Source: Cocos nucifera
Taxonomy: Eukaryota > Streptophyta > Magnoliopsida > Arecales > Arecaceae
Assembly (NCBI GenBank): GCA_006176705.1
Contig: QRFJ01004945.1
Span: forward strand, 62,001-126,000
Direction: 5' to 3'
DNA: 64,000 bases
The notes below the pieces were generated by a model. That model was not told the DNA's origin, did not search any database, and saw nothing but the letters and a program-made list of their open reading frames with translations. How positions within the stretch are numbered: the first letter of the stretch is position 1; each line of letters opens with the position of its first letter. The position numbers and the translations under genes are program-made. This document shows positions 36,347 to 45,544 of this stretch, piece after piece.

Positions 36347-38728
36347 CTTTTCATTACCTGATCGAGGTTGGAGTCAATCTTTATAGTTTGATAAGGATTT
36401 TCTTTCCTCAATGGAATCTTCAAGAGTTCGTCAGATGGCTGAGCATGATCTTCTGCCAAATCATCCTGAGTGTCCAGCCCCATTAGGAGTTCAGGTTGGA
36501 TCTTCACCTAATCTTCTGCTTGGAGTTTGGCAGCAAAACACAATCATGCCACCATTTGATTGCCTTGGATTTTTTCTACTTCATTGATTGTCAGGAATTT
36601 GACCATAAGATAGTAATTAAACACCACAACCTTCAGTGTCCAGAGGCTAGGTCGTCGAGGATTGCATTGTAAGCTGAAGGAAGTTTCACGATGAGGAAGT
36701 CCATCGAAATCGTTACCCACTGAGGCAAAGTACCTATGGTGACAAGCAACTTAATGATTACCTCCAAAATTACCGGGCTTCTAGAGATTCCTTAGATCGG
36801 TGTATCAAATCTACTTAACCGATCAGAAAAAAATCTCATTTGAAAAAAAATAAAAAAGTACAATGTCAATTAAGCTTCCATTATCAATGAATATATGGTG
36901 TACATTATAATCAACAATATTTAGTGAGACAACCATTACGTCATTATGTGGTTGTTGTACACCCTCCGCGTCCTACTCAGTGAAGGTTATTGCTTCTCTG
37001 AGTCCATCCTCAGGCCTCAATTTCTTGGTTGCCATTGATTTAGATGATCCTCCTATAATCATATGGATTTCGCCTTGGAGGGGTTGCTCTTCCACTATCG
37101 TTGGCTCCTCTTCCTCCCGAGTTGGTGCTGGCATTGCAAGTTGAAGTTCGCAAGGTGGTTGTCGAGCTCTTGGAGGGAGTCGGCGTGGACGAGTTCTTCC
37201 TCGAACAAAATGGTTGAGCCTCCCCTCTCAAATGAGCTTTTCAATTGCATCGCAGACGAGACGACGGTCTTCAGTATCGTGATCGTGGTCATGATGATAG
37301 AAGTAGTACCTTGTGGGTTCGTGACACTCAGGCTTCGTCTGCATCTTAGGGTGCTGAGGAACCTCGAAATGGGTCTCCATCAAAACTCCCCCTGAGTTGC
37401 ATTCAAAGACGTATAATTGTGATACTACCTCGAGGGAGAATGCTATCGGTCTCTTCTTTGTGGACTTGAAGAGTGATGATTTCTGGATGGGCCTCCAACC
37501 CTCTATTATTTTCGAGGTGGAGATTGGGAGTGCTAGCAAGAACTCTCTTTTCTCCTCAGTGAGCGTTCTTTATTCGCTCTGGCTACTGCAGAGCTGATGG
37601 GGACATCTTCGACGAAAGCCTCTTCTAAATGGGAGTACTTTCTTGCCTAATCTAACATCCCAGCATAATCTTGAGGAAAAGATTTTATTAGTGACCTTTT
37701 TAGGTCATTCTTCAGTAATCCATCCATCAAGATGGTCATCGCAATCAATTGATCTAGGTTGCGAACTTCAAGGGTTGCCGCATTAAAATGGCTTACATAG
37801 TCATGGATTGATTCCCCCTTCCACTGGCGGATTGTGTTGAGGTAGTTGGACCGCTTTTGCTACCTGCAGCTGCTAACAAAATGTGCAACCAAAGCCCAGC
37901 TTAGCTCTTCGAAAGAGTGAATCGAAGCCGATTTCAAATTAGAATACCACTATCGAGCCGCATCTTTAAGAGTAGTGGGGAAGGCCCGACAGAGGATAGC
38001 ATCAGATGATCCTTAGAAGAGCAATGTTACCTTGAAGGTCTCTACATGATCGATGAAGTCAGTGGTCTTGTCGTAAGTTTCAAATTAAGATAGCTTGAAA
38101 TTTGGCGGAAGTGGCTCCCTTAAGATCCTCTCGTCAAAGGGAGGCTCGCCACTGAATGCATCAAAAGGCGTGGAGGAGGAAGCTTTATTGATGGCCTTAA
38201 TTTGCTTATCAAGCTCTTGAAGCCTCTCTTCTCTAGAATTTGATCTTGGATAGTACATGCCTCTGATTGTTGAGGCGAGTGACAACCGAGGGTAGAGTCA
38301 TGCTCAGATTATGGGCTAAGGGACCGTGGAAGAGTTTGCTTCCTCCTCGGACTTTGAGAGAGTGTCCGAGGAGAGTTGGCCTGCAGTTGTAGATGGGAGG
38401 TTGGCAGTTGAGGTGGCACCATGGCAGAGGGCGCAGTTGGAGCCATCGAAGCAAACATGAGTTGCACTGTAAAGGAAGGTGTAGCCTAACTCATCTATGG
38501 TGCCATCGGAAGAGGTACAAAAGCATTTTGGACTACCTGAATAGCAGCCATCAAAGTATTAACCTATTGAAGGAGCAGGTTGAACTGATCCATCGTCATG
38601 AGGACCAATTAAGGCAGTGGAGAAACTTCTATCACTAAGGGCTGGGCGAGATCATTACCTTTGAGCTCTGCCTGATGGGAGGTAGCAGCATCGTCACTAA
38701 GACATGATGATACCTTTTTGGATGGCAT
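36347..38728 (-). pseudogene. Ty3/gypsy (Tat lineage) gag-protease, element J 5' part
   Basis: Minus strand from ATG at 38726-38728 (MPSKKVSSCLSDDAATS). The gag core lies around 37700-38080 (FIDHVETFKVTLL, FPTTLKDAARWWYSNL, LVAHFVSSCR, ESIHDYVSHFNAATLEV), the capsid fold of the Tat group. Protease has HIFIDNGSLID near 36865-36905 (aspartic D-N-G-S) and MDFLIVKLPSAYNAIL downstream (about 36640-36720). Frames are broken by many stops. At 36347 the reading meets element H and continues at 29241 into reverse transcriptase. J is the oldest host of the left nest. Confidence 0.85.
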
Positions 38729-39469
38729 GTTTGAAAGTAGGCCCTTTCTCTATCTATTGTTGCTTGAAATTAGGTGCTTCGGGAGCAAAGTAGTCGGCTT
38801 CTTACAGGAATGCTAGAGTGACCTATAAAATAAAGTCTGAGCTAGAGGATTAGACTCTGACAAAGATCCTCCGATGCTCAAGTTAGCAGAGAACAAAAAA
38901 AACAACAACATGTTCTCTGAGAGGAATTACTTGTTTACCTGGGTCCTCGGGGCTTATGGTAATTGTAGAAAGAGTGTACTCTGGACGTTACGCTATTATG
39001 CTGATTCTAGGCTATTAATTCCATGGTTTTAGGATCAAGGCCGCTTTTCTCGAAACTGACATGATTAGAGTTCCTTATTGATTACTGAAAGTTTAATTAA
39101 AGTAGAGAATAGCTTGATCATGGATAGAGTACAACTGGACTTCCGTTTATCTTCGAAAGGAGCCATTGAGGGTGCTAAAGAGTCATTTATCCGAGGTGGT
39201 CTAGAAAAATATGTGCGCCATTATAAGATCGGCTCGGTGATACATTTCGGCTCACTCTTCGAATCGGAAGAGATGTGGAGGGTCTTGGTACCTCAAAATA
39301 CTAATGTCTTTTATACTAATCTGAGGTGATTCGAGTGTCGACCAGACCGATCCGAGGCATTTATATACTACCATAACACTAGGCTTGGCCAAGACGTGTA
39401 TATATATAGAGGTAGACTAGGCTCCGATCGATCGGATTCTGATTCATATTCAGTTGAATTCTTGACCAT
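38729..39469 (-). other. Probable leader and 5' LTR remnant of element J
   Basis: Upstream of J gag. A gctagagtgacc / tataaaataaagtctgagc zone (38810-38850) resembles the R-U5 part of such elements. I could not find a clear primer-binding site or LTR ends, so the border with unique sequence is uncertain. Confidence 0.35.
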
Positions 39470-39935
39470 TGGATCAGCATGCATCTTCGAAAATAGGCAC
39501 CTGAAAAAAATAGGTGCGCCTTCAGTGTTGAAAAAAAGTAAGCGCGCGACTGTGCCTGAGAAAAAACATCTGAAAGGCACCTTCAATTTTTTTTTCAGGC
39601 GGTGCCTATTTTTTTTTTCAGATTTTTTTCAACCCTAAAGGTGCCTTCACTTTTAGGGTGCCTGAAGATGCCTTCAGGGCTGAAAAAAGTGCTTGAAAAA
39701 AAAAAAACTTTTGAAGGCGCCTTCAGGGGTGCTTGAAGGCGCCTTCAGATGTTGTTTTTTTTGCAGTGATACCTTTTTTTTTCATTTTTTTCAGTCTTGA
39801 AGACATCTTTAGGGCTAAAACAAAGTACTTCAGGGCAAAAAAATAAAAAATAGGCATCTTTAGTTATCAAAAAAAAAATGGTATCTTTTTTTCTTATGTA
39901 CAAGTGCATGTCTATTTTTTTTAGTTCTGAAGGCG
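39470..39935. repeat. Low-complexity block with palindromic GAAGGCGCCTTC units
   Basis: Runs of A or T alternate with words such as aggcgccttcag and tgaaggcacc. The 12-base palindrome GAAGGCGCCTTC occurs at 39713-39724 and 39735-39746 and is degenerate elsewhere. No protein frame of note. Confidence 0.7.
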
Positions 39936-40106
39936 TGCCTTGTCACATGCCTATTTTCATAGATATGCACTATCGAATATGAATTAAGATATAATCAATT
40001 AAAATCTAATTTATTCTTTCGTCCCCTCGCCCCCCCCCCTCCCCCGCCTGGGTAAGCCGTATGTTGAAGGACACCTGAAGCGCAAAAAGCCGTAGGTTGG
40101 AGGCGT

Positions 40107-40254
40107 AGCCCAACCCAAACAATCGAAAGATTGGCCCCGTCTCCGGTCCGAAGCCAGCTGGCCCCAGACCCCGCCCATATCGATCCCAAACCCTAGTGCT
40201 AGGGTTAGGGTTCAAAGGCCAGGGCATTTGTGTGTCCATCTCCCCTTCTATAAA
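40107..40254 (+). promoter_or_regulatory. Site II / telo-box / TATA promoter of the snoRNA cluster
   Basis: AGCCCA (site II TGGGCT on the other strand) at 40107-40112; telo-box AAACCCTAG at 40188-40196 with a second, inverted telo-like AGGGTTAGGGTT at 40201-40212; TATAAA at 40249-40254. This trio is known from promoters of plant ribosomal protein and snoRNA genes. The RNA start is expected near 40280, about 130 bases before the first snoRNA. An adjacent poly-C run (40028-40036) is of no known meaning. Confidence 0.75.
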
Positions 40255-40407
40255 TTCCACCTCTGGGTAACGCTTTGGCTTGCTCTTTTTCCGGTGGCCA
40301 CGAGACGAAAGCTGTACGCTTCTCTGCTCTCCTGCTTGAGATCCGATCTAATGACTGAAAAATCTTTCGTGTTATACTGTTGATTGTTCAGTGGAAGCTG
40401 GGGGGGT

Positions 40408-40509
40408 GTCTCCGATGATAATCAAAAAAGTAACTTTCGTTCTTCCGAGAGTGGTGGTGATGATCGCCATCCGTGCGGAAAAGTTTATGGAGACCTGAAC
40501 TGAGGAGAC
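40408..40509 (+). ncRNA. C/D box snoRNA 1 (18S rRNA guide, U59-like)
   Basis: 102-nt candidate. Terminal stem GTCTCC (40408-40413) pairs with GGAGAC (40504-40509). C box ATGATAA (40415-40421, one base off consensus), C' box GTGATGA (40457-40463), D box CTGA (40500-40503). Before the D'-like CCGA (40445-40448) lies aactttcgttctt (40432-40444), the exact complement of AAGAACGAAAGTT in eukaryotic 18S rRNA. By the D+5 rule the second A of GAA before CG would be 2'-O-methylated. From memory this is the conserved site served by U59 in animals and snR54 in yeast. It would act in the nucleolus with fibrillarin. The match is to remembered rRNA sequence and was not computed. Confidence 0.8.
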
Positions 40510-40588
40510 CCATCCATCAATTGAAGTCATACCATTCCTTTTCTTATTTTTCTCGAATATTTGATCTTTTCTTTTTTGTTTAAATATA

Positions 40589-40678
40589 GTTTCCAATGAT
40601 GATCAGAAAAGACTTTCGTTCTTCCGAGGTGTTTGTTATACAATGCGGAAGATTCATGGAGACCTGAACTGAGGAAAC
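40589..40678 (+). ncRNA. C/D box snoRNA 2 (paralogue of snoRNA 1)
   Basis: 90 nt. Terminal stem GTTTCC (40589-40594) with GGAAAC (40673-40678): stem bases differ from snoRNA 1 on both sides but pairing is kept, good evidence of selection on structure. C box ATGATGA (40596-40602) perfect, D box CTGA (40669-40672). Guide actttcgttctt (40612-40623) before CCGA (40624-40627), again complementary to 18S rRNA. The stretch tggagacctgaa before the D box is also conserved with snoRNA 1 and may be a second guide; its complement AGGTCTCCA occurs, as I recall, in 25S rRNA. Confidence 0.82.
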
Positions 40679-40736
40679 TTGTTTTAGGTTTGTTTTTTCG
40701 ATGTACTTTGTGTTTTTGCCATTACTGTGCTCTTTG

Positions 40737-40820
40737 AATCCCTGTGAAGATCAGTTTGTGAGATTAAAGTAGTGGTCTGACATCCTTTTGATGAATGGAA
40801 TAATCTGTTTCTGAGGGATT
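40737..40820 (+). ncRNA. C/D box snoRNA 3 (target unknown)
   Basis: 84 nt. Terminal stem AATCCC (40737-40742) with GGGATT (40815-40820). C box GTGAAGA (40744-40750, one mismatch), D' box CTGA (40777-40780), C' box TTGATGA (40788-40794), D box CTGA (40811-40814). All four boxes are in the right order and spacing. Candidate guides are ttaaagtagtggt before D' and gaataatctgttt before D. I could not recall an rRNA match for either, so the target is open. It lies 58 bases after snoRNA 2, consistent with one polycistronic transcript or one intron. Confidence 0.65.
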
Positions 40821-42042
40821 TATTTGCACTTGTGTTTGAGTTATCATTTGTTATTATGGGAGAACATATTCCCTTCTCTTTTTCAAGAAGTTTTTTTTGG
40901 GTTGCTTACTACAGCTTATCTTTTCTAAAATACCCCGGCGAAAACTTGCCAAATTGTTACCATTTCATGGTGTTCTGTTCCGATCTGGTGTTTGCTCTTT
41001 TGTTTTCTTTGTTATTCAATTTGATTTTCCACTATTTTAAATTATTAGCTCGCATTTTCTTTCACTAATTAAATTTATTTCTTTGACATTTCATCAATTT
41101 CTGCCGTTCTAGTCGTTCAACCATACTAGTTTTTAGTATTGATTTATTTTGTCTTACTTAATTTCTTTAGAAAAAATCTATGCTTAAAGTTGTGGCCTTT
41201 CCAGACGAGGGAGTCTCTTATCGATCACGTTCAAGTTAAAGAATTTACCATTTATTGATTACTTCCATCTGTAGTTCCTGATTGTGGTCAAATTTTTCAT
41301 TTGTAAAGTATGTCTGCCCCAGGATGGACCTGTTTTTGAAGCTTTTGTCAAAAATATCTGTTTATGTGACTTGTTGTAAAATTCTAAAATCCAAATCATT
41401 GTAGTATTTATAAAAGCATATGGCCCTCACAAATTCAATCAACATTATTATCATTTGGTGGTGGTGTCATTCCTCAAATGCTCTTTGTTCAATTTTGAAT
41501 GAGTTTAAAGTCAAATTCAGGACCCATCAATGCAAATTCGATGTCATATTAATGTCATCCTTGTGATTAGGGTCGTTCTTTTTGCTGCTAAGTGGCTATG
41601 GCTTTTTCACTTGTGAAAGATCAAAATTATAACTCTCAACATGCATTTAGACTATCTTTGTGATGATATTGATTTCTTTGTTTTCATGTTGCCATTCAAG
41701 TCAATTTTTAGGTATTTCTCCAGTTAATAAGTTGGCTTCAACTTTTTTTTATTTAATAAACTGTCAAGGAGTATCTATATTACCATACTTTTAAGTATGT
41801 TGCATAGCTTTTGATACCCTATGCTTATAGCATGTTCTAGATTTGCCAGGATGTAACGTTTTGTATATGCATGTTCTTGGATATCCTGTGCATTACTCTA
41901 TTGAACTAGTTCAATATTGTGGATCATTCCAAGTCTGAGCTCCCAGTGATTGAACATAACATCAGTTTCAGCCTTGTCTGAAAAATATATCAGTGTTGAA
42001 ATCTCAAATTTGTTCTGAGGGAGCCAGTTACCTGCCCCACAA
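40821..42042 (+). other. Non-coding, T-rich spacer after the snoRNA cluster
   Basis: No retroelement motif and no convincing coding frame. Base composition (T-rich, few open frames) is intron-like, and it ends at a possible 3' splice site (ttatattttag, about 42182-42192) ten bases before the RPL10-like ATG. It may be the rest of an intron of a snoRNA host gene. I saw no fourth snoRNA. Confidence 0.4.
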
Positions 42043-42100
42043 CTCAACTCAACTAAGCCTTAATCCCAAGCTAGTTTGGGTCTGCTACATGAATCCTTTC
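42043..42100 (+). repeat. Plant SINE-like tail motif
   Basis: caactcaactcaactaagcc followed by ttaatcccaagctagtttgg and gtctgctacatgaatcc. The shape (tandem CAACT, then CTTATCCCAA.TAGTTTGGG.CGGCTACATG) is, from memory, common to a dispersed plant short element (Au-type SINE). No complete element is delimited. Confidence 0.45.
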
Positions 42101-42201
42101 CCTCCATTTGGCTCAGTTAGCTGTTTGAATGCATGAAATATGAAATAGATTGGCATACTGGCTATTTGCATGTTTTTTGGCTTATATTTTAGGGTTCCAT
42201 A

Positions 42202-43456
42202 ATGGGGTGAAGACCTCCCTGTTGCTACTGACAGATAAAAAACAAGCCTTATCCAAAGTCAAGGTACTGCTGTGGTGTTCCTGCCCCAAGATCCTAATTT
42301 GTGATGTAGATATGAAGAAGAATGCAGATGAATTCCTCCTCTATGTACGCCTTGTCAGCTAGGTGGAGAATGTGTTCAGTGAAGCTCTTGAGGCTGCTTG
42401 AATTGCCTATGACAAATACTTGTCAAAATATTCTGGAAAGGCTGCCTACCACCTTTGAATGAGGGTTCACTTTTTTCATGTCCTGCACATCAATAAGATG
42501 CTCTCATGTGCTGGAGCTGATAGGCTCCAAACTGCATTGAGAGGTGCTTTTGCAAAGCCTCAAGGGACTTGTGGTGGGTGAACACAAGGCAGGTCTTCTT
42601 GTTTGTGTGGTTGCTCATGCCCAGGAGTTCAGCTTATTTTAAAATTTTTTTTTTTAAAATGAAGTTTCAAAAAAAGTGTCAGAAAAAAATAGTTTGTATT
42701 TGGCAAAATCATTTGATAAATGCTTTTATCAGTATTTGAGAAATAGTTTGTGTTTGACAAATCTTTCAAAAAAAAAAATATTTTTGACTATCAAATTATA
42801 AAAAAAAAAGCATATATAGATTTACTTTATAATTAATATTATTTAAATAGATAAATAATTTTAAATATTCATTATGATTAATTTTAATTTAATTTTTTAT
42901 TTTTTATTTAATTAAAATAAAATAATAAAATAATAAAAAATATTAAAATTTTAATTAATATAAATACAATTGAATCAAAGATAATACATATTGAATATTT
43001 TACATAATTTTTATATGATAATATATATGTATCAAAATATATCAAAATATATGTATATTAATTATGGTAAATAATAATTTTGAGTAAAGATATTTTAAAG
43101 GAGAAATTTCAATTTTTTGCTTTCTCTTCGCAGCAAAAAAAATTACTTTTGTTATCATTCAAAAGTAGATTATTTTTTAAAATAAGCTTGACCAAACATC
43201 CTATTTTTTCAAAATAAATACTTTTTCGAAAAAAAAAAAACTTTTTATTTCCAAAAGCTTGGATAAACAGGCCCTAAGAAGTGCAAACTTAAAATTCCCT
43301 GTCAATCATTTGCAAGCAGGAAGTGGGGCTCAGCAAGTTTGGCAGGATGGACTACAAGTTTGAGGGAGAAAACAGAATGGTGCCAGATGAGATAAATGTC
43401 AAGCTTCTGAGCTGCCACGGGTCACTGACTTTCAACCTGGAAGGGCCTTTTTGAGG
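42202..43456 (+). pseudogene. RPL10: Ribosomal protein L10 (uL16) pseudogene
   Basis: From ATG at 42202 the frame reads MG(stop)RPPCCY(stop)QIKNKPYPKSRYCCGVP, then CDVDMKKNADEF, SEALEAA, KYSGKAAYHL, INKMLSCAGADRLQTALRGAFAKPQGTC and AHAQE. After an insertion (42628-43270) it resumes exactly with ALRSANLKFP, then a shifted frame with RMDYKFEGENRMVPDEINVKLLSCHGSL and QPGRAFL. This is the full order of plant L10, a large-subunit protein near the peptidyl-transferase centre. At least four stops and several shifts make it non-functional. The first 150 codons have no intron: either a retrocopy or a gene whose only early intron is in the leader. It lies 1.4 kb downstream of the snoRNAs on the same strand. 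Confidence 0.9.
42628..43270. mobile_element. AT-rich MITE-like insertion in the RPL10 pseudogene
   Basis: 643 bases between codons GAG and GCC of the L10 reading, about 85% A+T. The right end reads tttccaaaagcttggataaacag; facing it inside are gcttgaccaaac and aagcttattttaaaa words. The left end (ttcagcttattttaaaa) matches an inner part of the right arm in inverse orientation, so the left arm seems shortened. The GTTTGG.CAAGC style is common in plant hAT-like MITEs. No coding frame. Confidence 0.6.
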
Positions 43457-43796
43457 GAGCTCTCAACAAATCTCCAGACATATATGTTGGTTTTATCATG
43501 CAGTATTTACAAGTCACTGACTTCCAAGTTTTTTTGGCTGGTTTTGGTTCAATTTACTATGAGACATTACATTCTTGATTGCTATTGAATTGTTTCGTAT
43601 CTCATTCGGGATTGATCTAATCAAATTAAACTTCATCAGTTTGATGAAGATTAAGTTACTTATCTTTTATTTTGGAATTTCAGAACCATGTGACTATTGT
43701 CTGAAATTGCTTCCAGTCATCTATTATATGCTTGATATCTGCAGCTTGCCACTTTTGCTTGAAGCTGCTTTGCGTTGTGGGTAGGGCAGCTCTAGA

Positions 43797-43946
43797 GAAA
43801 TTATTAGATGGACTAGGTTAATTGTGGACCTAGGATGAAATCATCCTAGGTTGTTTTGCTATCACCCATAAACAATAAAAAGGAGAAGGGAAAATGAAGT
43901 GATTTCATCTTAGGTCCATGGTGGACCTGGTGCATCTAATAATTTC
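43797..43946. mobile_element. 150-bp MITE with about 22-bp terminal inverted repeats
   Basis: Left end gaaattattagatggactagg and right end cctggtgcatctaataatttc are inverted complements with three mismatches. Inner sequence also pairs (gtggacctaggatgaaatc with gatttcatcttaggtccat). Foldback structure without coding capacity. Target duplication not clear. Confidence 0.75.
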
Positions 43947-44609
43947 TTGGTTGGGCTCTGTGAAATGTGTAAGAGGTTGTTTGATGTTCTTGGGAAGGTG
44001 ATATTGTCCTTATGTTGGTAGTTGAAGACCCGGTGGTTGATTCATACCATGGTAGCTTATGTGGTATTATCAGCTTAGATTGTTTAACCTCCACTTTGAG
44101 CAGGAATTTGTGGATGGGGTGCATTCTATTGCCATTTTCCTGTTATAACAGCCTAGGTTGTTTTAGAGAGGCTGCAGGTGGTGGTTAAGAGATTCTGCTG
44201 CCATTTTCTTAGGTGTTAAAACAAACTGGTATTGTCTGCGGTTGCTATATTAGTTGACTTGCCTGTTGCATATTGCAATGTATGATCAGCTATGGCCTGT
44301 GGAATTTGTTATATAGCATACCTTTTTTTAAAAGGATAGGGTTTTGCATATAATCTTGCTATAAGATCCCAAATTGATCTCCCTGACCAAGGATCCGTGT
44401 GTGGTTTGAGATATTTTATCAGGAGACATGATATTAGATTGGTTAAGTAGAATTTGAGTCAGATTCCGTTCAGGAAGCTAGGGTCAACTAGTATGAGTAA
44501 TAAAAATTATGTTTTCCCAGGAATGAGTATCGAAATATTGCTGCTTAAGTCCATAGGTTAAAAATGGTATCATATGTGTAGACCAGATCTCAAACAGCTT
44601 AATGTATTA
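43947..44609. other. Unassigned sequence between MITE and Helitron
   Basis: No motif, repeat or coding frame that I can support. It may include the decayed 3' flank of the RPL10 locus. Confidence 0.4.
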
Positions 44610-44841
44610 CTAGCAAGTAACCTGGGCAATGCAGTGGGCTTTATTTAAGCGGTGATAAAAAAAAATTAAGGAAAACATTATAGTAATTAAAAAATAATAT
44701 TTTTCTTTTGGAATCATATATTTTTTCTCTAAAAGATTATTTCGGTCGTATTCCTCCTCCTTGGAAATATATTGTCATTTAATGCAAAATAGTTGGTGCT
44801 TGATAATACTATGATAAATGGTTACGTCATGTACATCCTGT

Positions 44842-45020
44842 AGGATGGGATCCAATTGACATAGAGCAAAATCAGAGTCTAATTGATAGAGCAAAAATAA
44901 AAAAATACTTCATCAATTCCTGTCCGCAATATCAATTATAAGACACTAGGCATCATCCCAAGGGTGGGATCTAATTGACATAGAGCAAAAGTCAAAAAAT
45001 ACATCATCAATCCTTGTCAG
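44842..45020 (+). repeat. Direct duplication inside the Helitron remnant
   Basis: gggatccaattgacatagag (44848 onward) and gggatctaattgacatagag (44967 onward), each followed by aaaaaatac.tcatcaat.c.tgtc, about 119 bases apart. Confidence 0.65.
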
Positions 45021-45544
45021 GATCCTTCACTTGAACCGAAAAAAGAGCATAAAGAAATTTTTTTAGAATCTTATTTAACTATAAAAATTTTGCAATACAA
45101 TGAAAATGAAAGTGGAGAAAATAAAACAGGCGCATATATGATGATCGGATTTAGAGTACCTTGATCAGTCTTTTTGATAATGAGATCATTCGCGTTTCTT
45201 AGATATGGTGTGATGTTATCTACATAAATTTTTCTTTAAAAAAACCGAAGAAGATGAATAACAAAAATATGTTACCATATTGTGCTTGGTGATCGTTTCA
45301 TGGGAGTCACTTCCTAGAAAAGTTCATGCTGAACTTCTTTTTCGGGGGTCGAAGGGTAGACTTTTCCGGAATTTATACCATAGATGGAGATCTGGATATA
45401 AAATTTCAATGTACATTATCCTATTGGGATTCATTTTCCTAAAAAATGCTAGTTATCTTGAAATTATAGCTGTTGTCTTTAGAACTTTATGAATCAAATA
45501 TAATTTAAAAAATGTAGGTGGTATTGAGATTTTTTTTTTTTTTA

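Noticed and set aside
37063..37395. Plus-strand 110-residue frame
   Set aside because: Shadow of the minus-strand Tat gag of element J, which has clear family motifs.
41640..41700. A fourth C/D snoRNA suggested by gtgatgata
   Set aside because: No D box at fitting distance and no terminal stem.
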